A DNA stretch of 64,000 nt from Pimelobacter simplex (GTDB taxonomy: Bacteria; Actinomycetota; Actinomycetes; Propionibacteriales; Nocardioidaceae). Below, piece after piece: positions 25,046-34,511 of the stretch. Made by a program: the position numbers and the translations under genes. Positions within the stretch are counted from its first letter, which is position 1. Each line of letters opens with the position of its first letter. The notes under the pieces were generated by a model. It was not told where the DNA came from and did not search any database. It was given only the letters and a program-made list of their open reading frames with translations. The DNA is taken from the NCBI RefSeq assembly GCF_024662235.1, contig NZ_CP096276.1, positions 2,418,001 through 2,482,000 on the forward strand, in the 5' to 3' direction.

Positions 25046-26394
25046 GCGAAAGTTATGACCTGATCGTCCTTGGCGCCGGGATGGCCGGTGTGGCCTCTGC
25101 GAACAAGTCCGCCAGCCAGGGGTGGCGCGTCGCGATCGTCGACCCGCTGCCCTACGGCGGCACGTGCGCGCTGCGGGGGTGCGACCCGAAGAAGATCCTT
25201 CGCCGCGGCGCGGAGATCATCGACAGCGCACGTTTGATGGAGGGCAAGGGCATCGACGCGGGCGGCCTGTCGATCAACTGGGGCGACCTGATGAAGCACA
25301 AGCACGGCTTCACCGACCCGGTGCCGGAGAACATGGAGGCCGGCCTGAGCCGCCACGGCGTCGAGACCCTCCACGGCCCGGCGCGCTTCACCTCCGAGCG
25401 ACAGATCGACGTCGACGGCACCCGCTACGACGCCGACCGCTTCCTGATCGCCACCGGCGCCAGGCCCCGCCCCTTGGACTTCCCGGGGCACGAACACCTG
25501 ATCGACAGCACCGGCTTCCTCGACTTCGACGACCTGCCGCCACGGATCCTGTTCGTCGGAGGCGGCTTCATCTCTTTCGAGTTCGCCCACATCGCCGCCC
25601 GTGCCGGCGCGTCACCGGTCATCGTGGACCGCGGCGAACGACCCTTGAAGGGATTCGACCCCGACCTCGTCGAGCTGCTGGTCGCCCGTGGCGCCGAGGT
25701 CGGTGTCGACCTGCGACGCTTCACCGAAGTAGTGGCTGTCGAGCCGAACGGCCGCGGCTACATCGTCACTCTGGACCGGGCCGGAGTCCGCGAGAGCATC
25801 GAGACCGACCTCGTCGTCCACGGCGCGGGTCGTGTCGCGGACCTCGCCGGTCTTGCCCTCGACGCCGCCGGGGTGGAATGGGGCGAGCGTGGCGTGAGCG
25901 TCTCGGATCATCTCCAGAGCACCACGAACGCAGCCGTGTGGGCTGCCGGGGACTCCGCGGACACCGCGGGGATGCCGCTGACACCGGTGGCGGTCATCGA
26001 GGCCAAGGTCGCCGCCTCCAACATGATCAAGGGCACCACGGCCGCTCCCAACTACAGCGGCATCCCTGCGGCGGTGTTCACCATCCCCGAGCTCGCCCGC
26101 GTCGGCATGCTCGAAACGGAGGCTCTCGAGCAAGGCATCGACCTGAGCGTCCGTCATAACGACACCAGCGGCTGGTACTCCAACTACCGCGTCGGCGAGA
26201 CCACCGCGGCCGCGAAGGTACTCATCGACCGGTCCACGGACCGGGTCGTGGGCGCCCATCTGCTGGGACCCGAGTACGGGGAGCTCATCAACATTTTCGG
26301 CCTAGCCATCAAGCTCGGGCTCACCACCCGTCAACTCAAGTCGACCACCGCTGCGTACCCGACCGTGGGGTCCGATCTCGGATCCATGGTTTGA
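25042..26394 (+). CDS. FAD-dependent pyridine nucleotide-disulfide oxidoreductase, MerA-like but without the C-terminal Cys pair
   Basis: This 450-aa protein has an N-terminal FAD motif LIVLGAGMAGVASA (about 7-20), a redox-active disulfide in GGTCALRGCDPKKIL, an NAD(P) motif FVGGGFISFEFAHIA, and a second FAD motif NAAVWAAGDSADTAG. The C-terminal dimerisation domain ends AAYPTVGSDLGSMV. Mercuric reductases end in a Cys-Cys pair and have CVNVGC at the disulfide; both are missing here. It is therefore better called a MerA/glutathione-reductase-like enzyme of unknown substrate. Gene context with MerR, thioredoxin and MerT-like genes still points to metal or metalloid reduction. Confidence 0.85.
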   Translation: MSESYDLIVLGAGMAGVASANKSASQGWRVAIVDPLPYGGTCALRGCDPKKILRRGAEIIDSARLMEGKGIDAGGLSINWGDLMKHKHGFTDPVPENMEAGLSRHGVETLHGPARFTSERQIDVDGTRYDADRFLIATGARPRPLDFPGHEHLIDSTGFLDFDDLPPRILFVGGGFISFEFAHIAARAGASPVIVDRGERPLKGFDPDLVELLVARGAEVGVDLRRFTEVVAVEPNGRGYIVTLDRAGVRESIETDLVVHGAGRVADLAGLALDAAGVEWGERGVSVSDHLQSTTNAAVWAAGDSADTAGMPLTPVAVIEAKVAASNMIKGTTAAPNYSGIPAAVFTIPELARVGMLETEALEQGIDLSVRHNDTSGWYSNYRVGETTAAAKVLIDRSTDRVVGAHLLGPEYGELINIFGLAIKLGLTTRQLKSTTAAYPTVGSDLGSMV

Positions 26395-26715
26395 GTGCGT
26401 CGTTCCGGCCCGGGGCACCGAAGTAGGGCCTTGTGGTGGCACGCTCCGAGCGACGGTCCGGCTGTGGTCACGTCCGCTTGACGGCAAGCAGATGTGGTGC
26501 ACCGTGGCCGCAAGCGAATCGACTCGCGGAGCGTGCCCAGCAGGATCCCCTGCCGGGACGACCTCGCCACAGAAGATCCGAGCGGACCAGATCGCCACTG
26601 GCGGTTCTGCTCTCGGAACGTCCAGGCCGGAGAGCGTACGTGCGGTGCCACTGGGGACAACCACCCTCAACGGTCCCTCCAGCGAGGTCGCGGACCACTT
26701 CGGCGTGGGCGCGGG
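26395..26715. other. gap between two convergent genes, no feature seen
   Basis: These 321 bases lie between the oxidoreductase stop and the lipoprotein stop. Open frames exist on both strands but none has a ribosome site or a recognisable product. No clear terminator hairpin was seen. Confidence 0.45.
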
Positions 26716-27297
26716 TCATGGAAGGGTCAGCTCGATCTCCTGCTCGGGTTCGAGCTCGAGGTCGCCGGGGTCGCCGGTCACGGGGGCACCGTTGCTGGTC
26801 ACCCTCACCTCCTCACCGGCGTTCGCCTTGACGCCACCGATCTGGGTCGGCGTCAGGGCGACGCCCCACTGGGTGAACAGCTGGCCGAGGGTGAACTTCT
26901 CCCCGACGGTGTGGGCTTCGATGTGAATGGTGCCGTCACCTTCGTGGGTGTGGACCGCGGACATGGCGCCGGTATCGGGGTCGACGCCGATGTTGGGCGG
27001 GACGGGGACCGGCTGATCGTTGATGGTGATGGCCAGCGTGGGGTGGTAGTGCTCGGCGGTGCCCATCGGGCCGAGGTCGAGGCCGGCGGCGGCGACCCGC
27101 GCAGGAACGTCGCCGGGTGCTGGCCATGGCGGGAGCGAGATGTCATCGGGCTCAACGCCGGCGGAGCTCGACGAACTCGATCTGGTCTCGCTAGTGGCAT
27201 CGGTGGCCGCCGGGTCCGTGCCGCATCCGGCGGCGATGAGGGTGAGGATTGCTGCGACGGCGGCGGCCGCCAGCTGAGCGGGGGTGGGTGTCTTCAT
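26716..27297 (-). CDS. lipoprotein with His-rich motifs
   Basis: This 193-aa protein starts MKTPTPAQLAAAAVAAIL, with a lipobox ending IAAGC at about residue 26. A Ser-rich linker is followed by a folded domain containing TAEHYHPTLAITI, PPNIGVDPDTG and AVHTHEGDGTIHIEAH. The spaced histidines suggest copper binding outside the membrane. It is the last of a leftward run of copper genes. The family is unnamed to me; lipoprotein status is clear from the signal. Confidence 0.75.
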   Translation of the reverse strand: MKTPTPAQLAAAAVAAILTLIAAGCGTDPAATDATSETRSSSSSSAGVEPDDISLPPWPAPGDVPARVAAAGLDLGPMGTAEHYHPTLAITINDQPVPVPPNIGVDPDTGAMSAVHTHEGDGTIHIEAHTVGEKFTLGQLFTQWGVALTPTQIGGVKANAGEEVRVTSNGAPVTGDPGDLELEPEQEIELTLP

Positions 27298-27417
27298 GGA
27301 GGTGTTCCCTTTGCTGTGGTGGCGTGCCTCGGTTGGGTCGCCGGCGGCGTGCGGGACGTGGGGCACACGAACAGGGCGGACGCCACCGCCACGGTGGCGT
27401 CCACCTGCGCTGCGGGT

Positions 27418-28059
27418 TCAGGAGTCGAGGAGGCCCCGCATGATGTCGATCTCCTGCTGCTGGGCGTCGATGATCTGTCCGGCGAGGTCGACGGCGTCCT
27501 TGAATTGGCCGTCTTCCTGCTCAGTCTCGGCCATCTCAATGGCGCCTTCGTGGTGCTCGATCATCATCTCGAGCCACATGTCCTGGAACTCGGCGTCGGA
27601 GGCGTTCTCGAGGGCGTCCATGTCCTCGGAGGTCATCATTCCGGGCATGTCGTCGTGGTCCATGTCGTCCATGTTGTCGGACATGTCGCCCATGTCGTGG
27701 CCGGAGTTGACGTGGTCGCGCATGGTCTCGGGGACGTCTTCGCCCCACTGGGTGAGCCAGTCGGCCATGGTCTCAATCTCCGGGCCCTGGGCGTCGCGGA
27801 TGTCCTCGGCGAGGGCCTGGACCTCGGGGTCGAGGTCGCGCTTAATGGTCAGGTCAACCATCGACAGCGCCTGGGCGTGGTGGGCGATCATGTCGCTCGC
27901 GAACGCGACGTCGGCGTCGTTGTGCTCGGTGGCGCTGACCTCGGACTGGCCGCCCGCGTCGGAGGTGTCGTCGCCGCAGGCGGTGACGCCGGCGCCGAGG
28001 ACAAGGGTGAGCGCGACGGCGCCGAGGGCGCGCGTACGGGTCTTGGTCTTGATTTGCAT
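27418..28059 (-). CDS. DUF305 lipoprotein, metal-binding
   Basis: This 213-aa protein has signal and lipobox LGAGVTACGDD near residue 28. It contains two DUF305 signatures: DMIAHHAQALSMVDL and MMIEHHEGAIEMAETEQ. Between them is a Met/Asp/His-rich stretch (GHDMGDMSDNMDDMDHDDMP) likely to bind copper. DUF305 proteins are common beside copper-resistance genes in actinobacteria. It probably buffers copper at the cell surface. Confidence 0.88.
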   Translation of the reverse strand: MQIKTKTRTRALGAVALTLVLGAGVTACGDDTSDAGGQSEVSATEHNDADVAFASDMIAHHAQALSMVDLTIKRDLDPEVQALAEDIRDAQGPEIETMADWLTQWGEDVPETMRDHVNSGHDMGDMSDNMDDMDHDDMPGMMTSEDMDALENASDAEFQDMWLEMMIEHHEGAIEMAETEQEDGQFKDAVDLAGQIIDAQQQEIDIMRGLLDS

Positions 28060-28186
28060 GCGAGTTCTCCTGGAAGTCAGGTAGTCAGGTGGGGTGTTGC
28101 GGGCAGGCGGAAGCGGCACCCGGCCGGGACGCTGGTGTCGAACTCTGACGGTCGAGGTCAGCGGTGGCGGGCGGTCGCAGGGCCTG

Positions 28187-28741
28187 TCAGCACCTGATGA
28201 CGGAGAACTGCCACTCATGGGGTGGCCCGGTGCAACGCACCCACCGCAGCGCCCGTACGCGGACGGCTGCGGGCATGAACGCCTCCGACTGCAGCGGCCG
28301 GAGGAAGCCCTTGGCGAGGAGCGCCAGCAGCGTGAGCGCTGCAGCGGCGAGCATGACGACGCACAGCATCACCATGCTCGCCATGCCGTGACCCGAGCCG
28401 GAACCAGCGTCAGCACTGACCTCAACGCTGGCCTCGGGGGCTGCCATCGAGGACTGCGTCGCGGCGGAGTGCGCGTGTCCGTCGTGCGAGTCCCCCGAGG
28501 CCATCGCCGCCTCATGGGCAGAAGTCATGGCCGCCGTACTCGTCATGCTCATCGTGCTTGAGGGCGTTGGGACCGTGGCGGCTGGCGAAGCGCCGTGGCT
28601 GGCCAGGGCATGCATGCCGAGGATGCCGACGACCAGGGCCGCTACGAGGGCGGCCACTGCGCTGCGGCCGGTCAGCCGCGCAGCCGTCCGCGCCCACAGG
28701 GAGTTGCGGGTGCGGCGGCTGGTCGCGGGCACGGGGCTCAT
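28187..28741 (-). CDS. DUF6153-type membrane protein
   Basis: In this 184-aa protein a first helix (about 27-47, VAALVAALVVGILGMHAL) leads to a His/Met/Ser-rich extracytoplasmic stretch (MASGDSHDGHAHSAAT). A second helix follows at about 120-143 (MASMVMLCVVMLAAAALTLL), then a basic tail with one Cys pair region. This layout matches DUF6153, seen with copper genes. The role may be metal sequestration; no activity is known. Confidence 0.7.
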   Translation of the reverse strand: MSPVPATSRRTRNSLWARTAARLTGRSAVAALVAALVVGILGMHALASHGASPAATVPTPSSTMSMTSTAAMTSAHEAAMASGDSHDGHAHSAATQSSMAAPEASVEVSADAGSGSGHGMASMVMLCVVMLAAAALTLLALLAKGFLRPLQSEAFMPAAVRVRALRWVRCTGPPHEWQFSVIRC

Positions 28742-28769
28742 CGGCTTCGATGGTACGGAAACACAGGAA

Positions 28770-31187
28770 TCAGGGCAGCCGCTGGGTTCGCAACCTCAGG
28801 GCGTTGATGATGACGCTGACCGACGAGAGAGCCATCGCGGCCGCGGCGATGACCGGGGACAGCAGCCACCCGAACACCGGGTACAGCACTCCGGCGGCGA
28901 TGGGGATGCCGGCGGTGTTGTACCCGAACGCCAGGACCAGACCGCGTCGGACGTTGGACATGACGGCATGTGAGAGCTGTCGGGCGTGGGCTATGCCGTT
29001 GAGGTCGCCGCGGAGCAGGGTGACTCCGGCAGATTCGATGGCGACGTCGGTGCCGGTGCCCATCGCCAGTCCGACGTCGGCTGCGGCGAGCGCAGGGGCG
29101 TCGTTGACGCCGTCTCCGGCGAACGCGACGACGCGGCCCTCGGCACGGAGTCGGTTGACGACGTCGGCCTTGTGGTCGGGCAGCACCTCGGCTTCGACCC
29201 GGTCGATGCCGAGGTCGGCGGCGACCGCGGCGGCGGTGACCTGGTTGTCACCGGTGAGCATGATGACCTCGATGCCCTCCTTGCGCAGCGCCGTGAGCGC
29301 GGCCGGGGTGGTGTCCTTGACCTGGTCGGCGATGCCGATGACGCCGGCTGGGGTGCCGTCGATGGCGACGAGGACGGCGGTCGCGCCGGTGCGGCGCAGC
29401 TTGTCGGCCTTGTCGGCCAGGGGCGCGGGGTCGATGTCCTGGCTCGTGAGGAACCCGGCGGTCCCGATAAGCACCTCGCGGCCCTCGACGATGCCGAGGA
29501 CACCCTTGCCGGCGGGTGCGTCGAAGTCAGCGACCTCGGGCAGCCTGCCTGCGCTGGACTCGGTCCCGGCTGCCAGGGAGGATTGGGCCTTGTCGACGAT
29601 GGCGCGAGCCAGCGGGTGCTCCGAGGCGTTCTCGACCGCGGCCGCGAGCCACAGCAGTTCGTCGGCGGTGTGCGTGTGGAAGCCCTCGGCGAGCTCGACG
29701 GCGACGACGGCGGGTTTGCCCTCGGTCAGGGTGCCGGTCTTGTCGACGACCACGGTGTCGACCTTCTCCATCAGCTCGAGCGCTTCGGCGTTCTTGATGA
29801 GGACGCCCATCTGGGCGCCGCGTCCGACGCCGACCATGATGGACATGGGTGTGGCCAGGCCCAGGGCACACGGGCAGGCGATGATCAGGACGCTGACCGC
29901 GACGACGAGCGCGTGAGCCAGCTTCGGATCGGGGCCTAGGAGCGCCCAGATGATGAATGCGAGCACGGCGACGCCGATGACGGCGGGTACGAAGACTGCT
30001 GAGACTCGGTCGACGGTGCGCTGGATGGGTGCGCGGGAGCGTTGGGCTTCGGCCACCATGTTCACGATGCGGGCAAGCATGGTGTCGCGGCCGACCGCGT
30101 TGGCGCGCACCAGCAAGGCGCCGGTCTGGTTGAGGGTGCCGCCGATGGCGTTGTCGCCGACGTTCTTGGTGATGGGCATGGACTCGCCAGTGACGAGGGA
30201 CTCGTCGACAGCGGACTTGCCGTCCTCAACGAGCCCGTCGACCGGGACCTTCTCGCCGGGGCGGACGCGCAGCATGTCCCCGATCTCAACCTGGTCGAGA
30301 GTGACTTCCTCCTCGGTGCCGTCCTCACCGACGCGGCGCGCGGTCTTGGGGGACAGGTCCAGGAGGGCCTTGATGGCGCCGGAGGTCGCTTCGCGCGCGC
30401 GAAGCTCGAGGACCTGCCCGAGCAGGACGAGGGTGGTGATGACGGCTGCGGCCTCGAAGTACACCTCGACGGCCCGGTCCTCACGGAAAGCGGCAGGGAA
30501 GATGCCCGGCGCGACGGTGGCGACGACGGAGAACAGCCACGCAACGCCCGTGCCCATCGCGATGAGCGTGAACATGTTGAGGTTCCGGGTCCGCACCGAC
30601 GCCCAGCCGCGGACGAAGAACGGCCACCCGGCCCACAGCACCACCGGGGTCGCGAGCACGAGCTGGGTCCACGCCGACGCGGTAGCGGAGATGTTGTCGT
30701 GCAGCCACGGGACGAGATCGCGGCCCATGCCAAGGATCACGACCGGGATAGACAGGACGACTCCAACCCAGAAGCGGCGGGTCATGTCGCGCAGTTCCTC
30801 GGACGGGCCGGTGTCCGCGGTGACGATCACGGGCTCGAGGGCCATCCCGCAGATGGGGCAGGTGCCAGGGCCGTCCTGGCGGATCTCGGGGTGCATCGGG
30901 CAGGTGTACTCGACCGACTCGCCCTCACTCGGGGTCGGCTGCCCATGTCCTGGCTCGGTTGCATGCCCGGCGCGGCCGCCTGCGGCACGGTCCGGGAAGC
31001 CATGGCCGGTGTACTGGCCGGGGTCGGCGAGGAACTTGCCCTTGCAGCCGGCTGAGCAGAAGTAGAACTGCTCACCGCGGTGGTCGACCGCGTGCTCGGC
31101 CACGGACGGATCGACCTTCATGCCGCACACCGGGTCGGTGACCTGGTCCATCGTGGCGGCGTCGGGACGATGGGTGTGCGCATTCAT
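28770..31187 (-). CDS. copA: copper-translocating P1B-type ATPase with N-terminal YHS and metal-binding domains
   Basis: This 805-aa protein has a YHS domain (about 15-60, [10 protein letters not shown] ... [12 protein letters not shown]) and a heavy-metal-binding domain (93-118, [20 protein letters not shown]), followed by eight-helix P1B topology. Motifs: [15 protein letters not shown] in the sixth helix (CPC copper site), DKTGTLTEG phosphorylation site, HP pair in [11 protein letters not shown], and [10 protein letters not shown]. These indicate Cu(I) export. It lacks a classical GMTCxxC domain. A CsoR-like operator lies 9 nt upstream of the start. Confidence 0.93.
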   Translation of the reverse strand: MNAHTHRPDAATMDQVTDPVCGMKVDPSVAEHAVDHRGEQFYFCSAGCKGKFLADPGQYTGHGFPDRAAGGRAGHATEPGHGQPTPSEGESVEYTCPMHPEIRQDGPGTCPICGMALEPVIVTADTGPSEELRDMTRRFWVGVVLSIPVVILGMGRDLVPWLHDNISATASAWTQLVLATPVVLWAGWPFFVRGWASVRTRNLNMFTLIAMGTGVAWLFSVVATVAPGIFPAAFREDRAVEVYFEAAAVITTLVLLGQVLELRAREATSGAIKALLDLSPKTARRVGEDGTEEEVTLDQVEIGDMLRVRPGEKVPVDGLVEDGKSAVDESLVTGESMPITKNVGDNAIGGTLNQTGALLVRANAVGRDTMLARIVNMVAEAQRSRAPIQRTVDRVSAVFVPAVIGVAVLAFIIWALLGPDPKLAHALVVAVSVLIIACPCALGLATPMSIMVGVGRGAQMGVLIKNAEALELMEKVDTVVVDKTGTLTEGKPAVVAVELAEGFHTHTADELLWLAAAVENASEHPLARAIVDKAQSSLAAGTESSAGRLPEVADFDAPAGKGVLGIVEGREVLIGTAGFLTSQDIDPAPLADKADKLRRTGATAVLVAIDGTPAGVIGIADQVKDTTPAALTALRKEGIEVIMLTGDNQVTAAAVAADLGIDRVEAEVLPDHKADVVNRLRAEGRVVAFAGDGVNDAPALAAADVGLAMGTGTDVAIESAGVTLLRGDLNGIAHARQLSHAVMSNVRRGLVLAFGYNTAGIPIAAGVLYPVFGWLLSPVIAAAAMALSSVSVIINALRLRTQRLP

Positions 31188-31196
31188 GACTCCACT

Positions 31197-31213
31197 ATAC
31201 CCCCCTAGGGTAT
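31197..31213. promoter_or_regulatory. CsoR-type copper operator upstream of copA
   Basis: ATACCCCCCTAGGGTAT lies 9 nt upstream of the copA start. Its reverse complement, ATACCCTAGGGGGGTAT, differs at one position from the Bacillus subtilis copZA operator as I recall it (ATACCCTACGGGGGTAT). CsoR repressors release such sites when they bind Cu(I). No CsoR gene is in the window. Confidence 0.75.
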
Positions 31214-31217
31214 ACGG

Positions 31218-31892
31218 TCAAGGCAGTTCGACGCCGAACAGGGCCAACATGGCAAGGGCATCACTGACATCATCGAGGCTGCTGGCGGCGGTTCCCTCGA
31301 AGCTCGGGACGGGACGCTGATCGGCTTCCTCCTGAGTGGTGGCCGGGCCGTTCTTCTCGATATCCTCGATCAGCCAGTCCATCTCCTTAATCTCCTTGCG
31401 CTGGGCCTTGATGATCTCGTCGGCGAGTTCTCGAACGCGAACGTCATCGATGTCGGCCCGCTCGCTGGTCAAGATGGCGATCGAGTGGTGCGGGATCATG
31501 CCCTTCATGTACGCCTGGTCGTCGACCAACGCCTGGGAACGCGAGAGGTACAGCCCACCTGCACCGAGCAGCAGCGCCACCGCCACGAGCACGAGATTGT
31601 AGGCGCGGTTCTTGTACATCATGCTGCGCATGAACGCGAACATCACCAGCGCCATGGCGCCGCCCATCAACAGCGCCATGTAGAAGCGCTCCTCGCTCCA
31701 CCGCACGTGGTCAAAGGCGAAGACGTTGGAGTACATCAAGACGAACATCACCACCGTGGAGGTGGCGATCATCAGTCCGAAACGTACGTACATCCGCCGC
31801 TCATGGGCCTTGTCCCCCTTCTGCTGCTCGGGCTTCTCCCGGTCACTGGGCTCGCTGGCACCGGACGGCTTCTGCGTATGAGGCGATGACAT
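31218..31892 (-). CDS. DUF305 membrane protein
   Basis: This 224-aa protein has three hydrophobic helices (about 36-54, 70-88 and 98-117) followed by one DUF305 segment with MKGMIPHHSIAILTSERADI. Before the helices is a Lys/Glu-rich cytoplasmic stretch. The stop is 31 nt upstream of the copA start, so the two may share a transcript; the CsoR-like site in the gap would then regulate copA separately. Confidence 0.82.
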   Translation of the reverse strand: MSSPHTQKPSGASEPSDREKPEQQKGDKAHERRMYVRFGLMIATSTVVMFVLMYSNVFAFDHVRWSEERFYMALLMGGAMALVMFAFMRSMMYKNRAYNLVLVAVALLLGAGGLYLSRSQALVDDQAYMKGMIPHHSIAILTSERADIDDVRVRELADEIIKAQRKEIKEMDWLIEDIEKNGPATTQEEADQRPVPSFEGTAASSLDDVSDALAMLALFGVELP

Positions 31893-31950
31893 GGGGATTG
31901 CCCTTTCCGATGGGGGTCAGTTGCGGTGGTTGATGTCGCTCAGCTCGGCG

Positions 31951-32481
31951 TCAGACGTCGTCGTCCTCGATTGGAGCGCGAGACATCTCGATGAGCTGAC
32001 GTAGACAGTGCTGACGAAGCGGCTCGGGAAAGCCCTCTGCGAGCCGGTAGTACACGATCCGGCCCTCCTTGCGTCGTCTCACCAGCCCGGCGGTACGCAG
32101 CACCCGAAGTCCGTAGGAGACTGCGTCCTCGCTCACCGACAACGCAATGGCGAGGTCGCCCACACAAAGCTCCTCGACCACGTCAAGCGCGTACAACAGT
32201 CGTGCCCGGGTGGGATCGGCCATCAACGAGAGCACGCTGGTGAGCCGGTCTCCCTCCTCTGCCGACGGCAGGCGCTCGCGGGCCAAGGCAACCCGTCTCG
32301 GATCGACCGGGTGCTGGTGCCGGTCGCCGCCACCGGTGTTCTGGTCGGGCGCGTCTACGCGAGCGCGGACCGGATGGTCGTCAGTCACCCCGCGGAAGTA
32401 CCCGATATCCGTGCGGCTATGCGGATGATGCTCGTCCGGTTGGGTACAGACGTCAGGAGAGCGGCGGATCAAGAGCACCAT
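31951..32481 (-). CDS. ArsR/SmtB-family metal-sensing repressor
   Basis: This protein of up to 176 aa has its conserved winged HTH at about 80-165: LMADPTRARLLYALDVVEEL, CVGDLAIALSVSEDAVSYGL, RRKEGRIVYYRL. Cys in EELCVGDLA matches the position used by CadC/CmtR-type Cd/Pb sensors. The C-terminal LRQHCLRQLIEM adds another Cys. The start is uncertain: ATG at 32481 or GTG at 32388; the N-terminal 30 residues look unlike the family. It is divergent from the copper-binding protein gene. Confidence 0.85.
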   Translation of the reverse strand: MVLLIRRSPDVCTQPDEHHPHSRTDIGYFRGVTDDHPVRARVDAPDQNTGGGDRHQHPVDPRRVALARERLPSAEEGDRLTSVLSLMADPTRARLLYALDVVEELCVGDLAIALSVSEDAVSYGLRVLRTAGLVRRRKEGRIVYYRLAEGFPEPLRQHCLRQLIEMSRAPIEDDDV

Positions 32482-32519
32482 GCCGGGATGACCTCGCCGC
32501 CGTAACTAGAGGAGGAACC

Positions 32520-32924
32520 GTGGCTCACACCAAGATGCTGGAGGCTTACCCGAAGGACTTGGGCAACATCGACAAGGAAAAGCTGGCCGAGTGCATCGCG
32601 GCCTGTTTCGAGTGCGCACAGATTTGTACCGCGTGTGCCGACGCGTGTCTGTCGGAGGACATGGTCGCCGAATTGACCAAGTGCATTCGTACTGATCTCG
32701 ACTGCGCCGACATCTGCGTCGCCACCGGGAACGCGTTGTCACGCCACACCGGGTACGACGCGAATGTGACCCGAGCGTTCCTGGAAGCCTGCGCGACCGC
32801 CTGCAAGGCATGCGGCGACGAGTGCGAAAGCCATGCCGACATGCACGAGCACTGCCGTATCTGCGCCGAAGCCTGCCGACGCTGCGAACAAGCCTGCCGC
32901 GACCTCCTCGCCAATCTGGCGTAG
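32520..32924 (+). CDS. four-helix-bundle copper-storage-like protein (DUF326 type)
   Basis: This 134-aa protein starts at a GTG with a strong AGGAGG site at 32509-32514. Regularly spaced cysteines line the helices: CIAACFECAQICTACADAC, then DCADIC, ACATACKACGDECESH, HCRICAEACRRCEQAC. This is the Csp/DUF326 pattern, in which Cys residues inside a four-helix bundle hold many Cu(I) ions. No signal peptide is seen, so it should be cytosolic. Confidence 0.9.
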   Translation: MAHTKMLEAYPKDLGNIDKEKLAECIAACFECAQICTACADACLSEDMVAELTKCIRTDLDCADICVATGNALSRHTGYDANVTRAFLEACATACKACGDECESHADMHEHCRICAEACRRCEQACRDLLANLA

Positions 32925-33096
32925 AGGTCGGTCCGGTGACCCTCGTGGCCATAGCTCCACGGCCGGGTGCGTTCGTTCCAAGCTGGCACAAGGGGTCCAC
33001 CCGTAGGTCAGCGTGGGTCAGGCAGTCCAAACTACGACATACAGCACTGTCTCACCGAGAACCGGAATCATGATCGACGACGCGGGCCCCGGCTGA

Positions 33097-33105
33097 CCGG
33101 GCCCG
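33097..33105. repeat. left copy of the 9-bp target duplication of the second IS256 copy
   Basis: CCGGGCCCG directly precedes the IS left end and recurs at 34512-34520. Confidence 0.88.
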
Positions 33106-34511
33106 GACAGAGCCCCGCGGGGTGGTGGGCTTTGAGGTGACCCTCGGTGCCTACGCGTCGCCGTTGTCGATGGCGGCGACGGGGTGAGTATTGCTGGTCT
33201 CGTAGAGCTTGGCCATGGAGCCTTCTGAGAGGTAGCGGCGCTCGCCGGCGATCCATTCGTCGTGCATGTCGATCAGCACGGCTCCGACGAGTCGGATGAC
33301 GGCGGCGGCGTTGGGGAAGATGCCTACGACCCGGGCCCGGCGCTTGATTTCCTTATTCACGCGCTCCAACGGGTTGGTCGACCAGACCTTGCGCCAGTGC
33401 TCGCGCGGGAACGCGGTGAAGGCCAGGACCTCGGCCTTGGCGGCGTCCATCAACGGACCGAGCTTGGGGAACCGGGCGGCGAGCTCCTCGCGGGTCTTGT
33501 CCCACGCCGCGTGGACGTCCTCGGGCGTGGGCTGGGCGAAGATCATCCGGAACGCGGTCGCCACGAGCTCGGCCTGCCCCTTGGGCACGTGAGCGAGCAG
33601 GTTGCGCGCGAAGTGGACCCGGCACCGCTGGTGCGCGACACCCTGGAACGCCCGGCCCAGCGCCTTGACCAGTCCGGAGTGCTGGTCTGAGATGACCAGC
33701 TGCACGCCGGCCAGGCCGCGCTGCTTGAGGCTGAGCAAGAAGGCGCGCCAGAAGACCTCGTCCTCGCTGTCGCCGACATCTAGGCCGAGGATCTCCCGCT
33801 CCCCGGTCGCGCTCACGCCGGTCGCGACGACCACCGCCATCGACACCACCTGACCGCCCTTGCCCGGGGCGTTACGGACGTGGAGGTAGGTCGCGTCGAG
33901 GTAGATGTAGGGGAACTCGACATGATCCAGACTGCGGGTGCGGAACGCGCCGACCTGCTCATCGAGGTTGGCGCAGATCCGGGAGACCTCGGACTTGGAG
34001 ACACCGCTGCCGCCCATCGCCTCGACCAGGTCGTCGACCGAGCGGGTGGAGATGCCGTGGACGTAGGCTTCCATGACTACCGCGTACAGCGCCTGGTCGA
34101 TACGGCGCCGCGGCTCGAGGATGATCGGGAAGAACGAGCCCTTGCGCAGCTTGGGGATGCGCAACTCGACATCGCCGGCCTTGGTGGTCAGCATCCGCGG
34201 ACGGTGGCCGTTCCGCTCGGCTGTGCGGTCCTCGGTGCGCTCATAGGGCGCCGCGCCGATCTGCTGGGTGGCTTCGAGCTCGATCAGCTCTTGGAGCGCG
34301 AGCCGGACCGAATCACGGATGAGATCGACGCCATCACCGGCACGGAACGCCTCGAGGATCTCGGACAGGGCAGACTGGGGCAAGGCCATCGGTGGACCTC
34401 TTTCTTCAGTGGGTGCTTGGCCGTACACACCGAAGATCCCGCCGATGGCCGTCTACGTGCTGACGCCCCGCCGCTGCTCCCTCAAACCCCACCACTCCCG
34501 GGGACTCTTAC
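33106..34511 (-). mobile_element. IS256-family insertion sequence, copy 2
   Basis: The element is 1,406 bp with ends of the same type as the element at 7988 (GACAGAGCCCCGCGGGGTGG on the left). It is bounded by the direct repeat CCGGGCCCG (33097-33105 and 34512-34520). Its sequence differs from the first copy throughout, so each arrived independently or long ago. It inserted into the loop side of a GC-rich palindrome. Confidence 0.93.
33151..34389 (-). CDS. IS256-family transposase, copy 2
   Basis: This 412-aa protein starts MALPQSALSEILEAFRAGDG at 34389; an upstream in-frame start at 34428 would add 13 residues across the IS leader and is less likely. DDE residues are in YIYLDATYLHV, LVISDQHSGLVK and NPLERVNKEIKRR. 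It has the same length as the first copy with many substitutions, for example EATQQIGAAPYERTED near residue 40. It appears intact. Confidence 0.95.
   Translation of the reverse strand: MALPQSALSEILEAFRAGDGVDLIRDSVRLALQELIELEATQQIGAAPYERTEDRTAERNGHRPRMLTTKAGDVELRIPKLRKGSFFPIILEPRRRIDQALYAVVMEAYVHGISTRSVDDLVEAMGGSGVSKSEVSRICANLDEQVGAFRTRSLDHVEFPYIYLDATYLHVRNAPGKGGQVVSMAVVVATGVSATGEREILGLDVGDSEDEVFWRAFLLSLKQRGLAGVQLVISDQHSGLVKALGRAFQGVAHQRCRVHFARNLLAHVPKGQAELVATAFRMIFAQPTPEDVHAAWDKTREELAARFPKLGPLMDAAKAEVLAFTAFPREHWRKVWSTNPLERVNKEIKRRARVVGIFPNAAAVIRLVGAVLIDMHDEWIAGERRYLSEGSMAKLYETSNTHPVAAIDNGDA

Noticed and set aside
25042..26394. Naming the oxidoreductase mercuric reductase (merA)
   Set aside because: The CVNVGC disulfide and the C-terminal Cys-Cys pair of MerA are missing, so only a family-level call is made.
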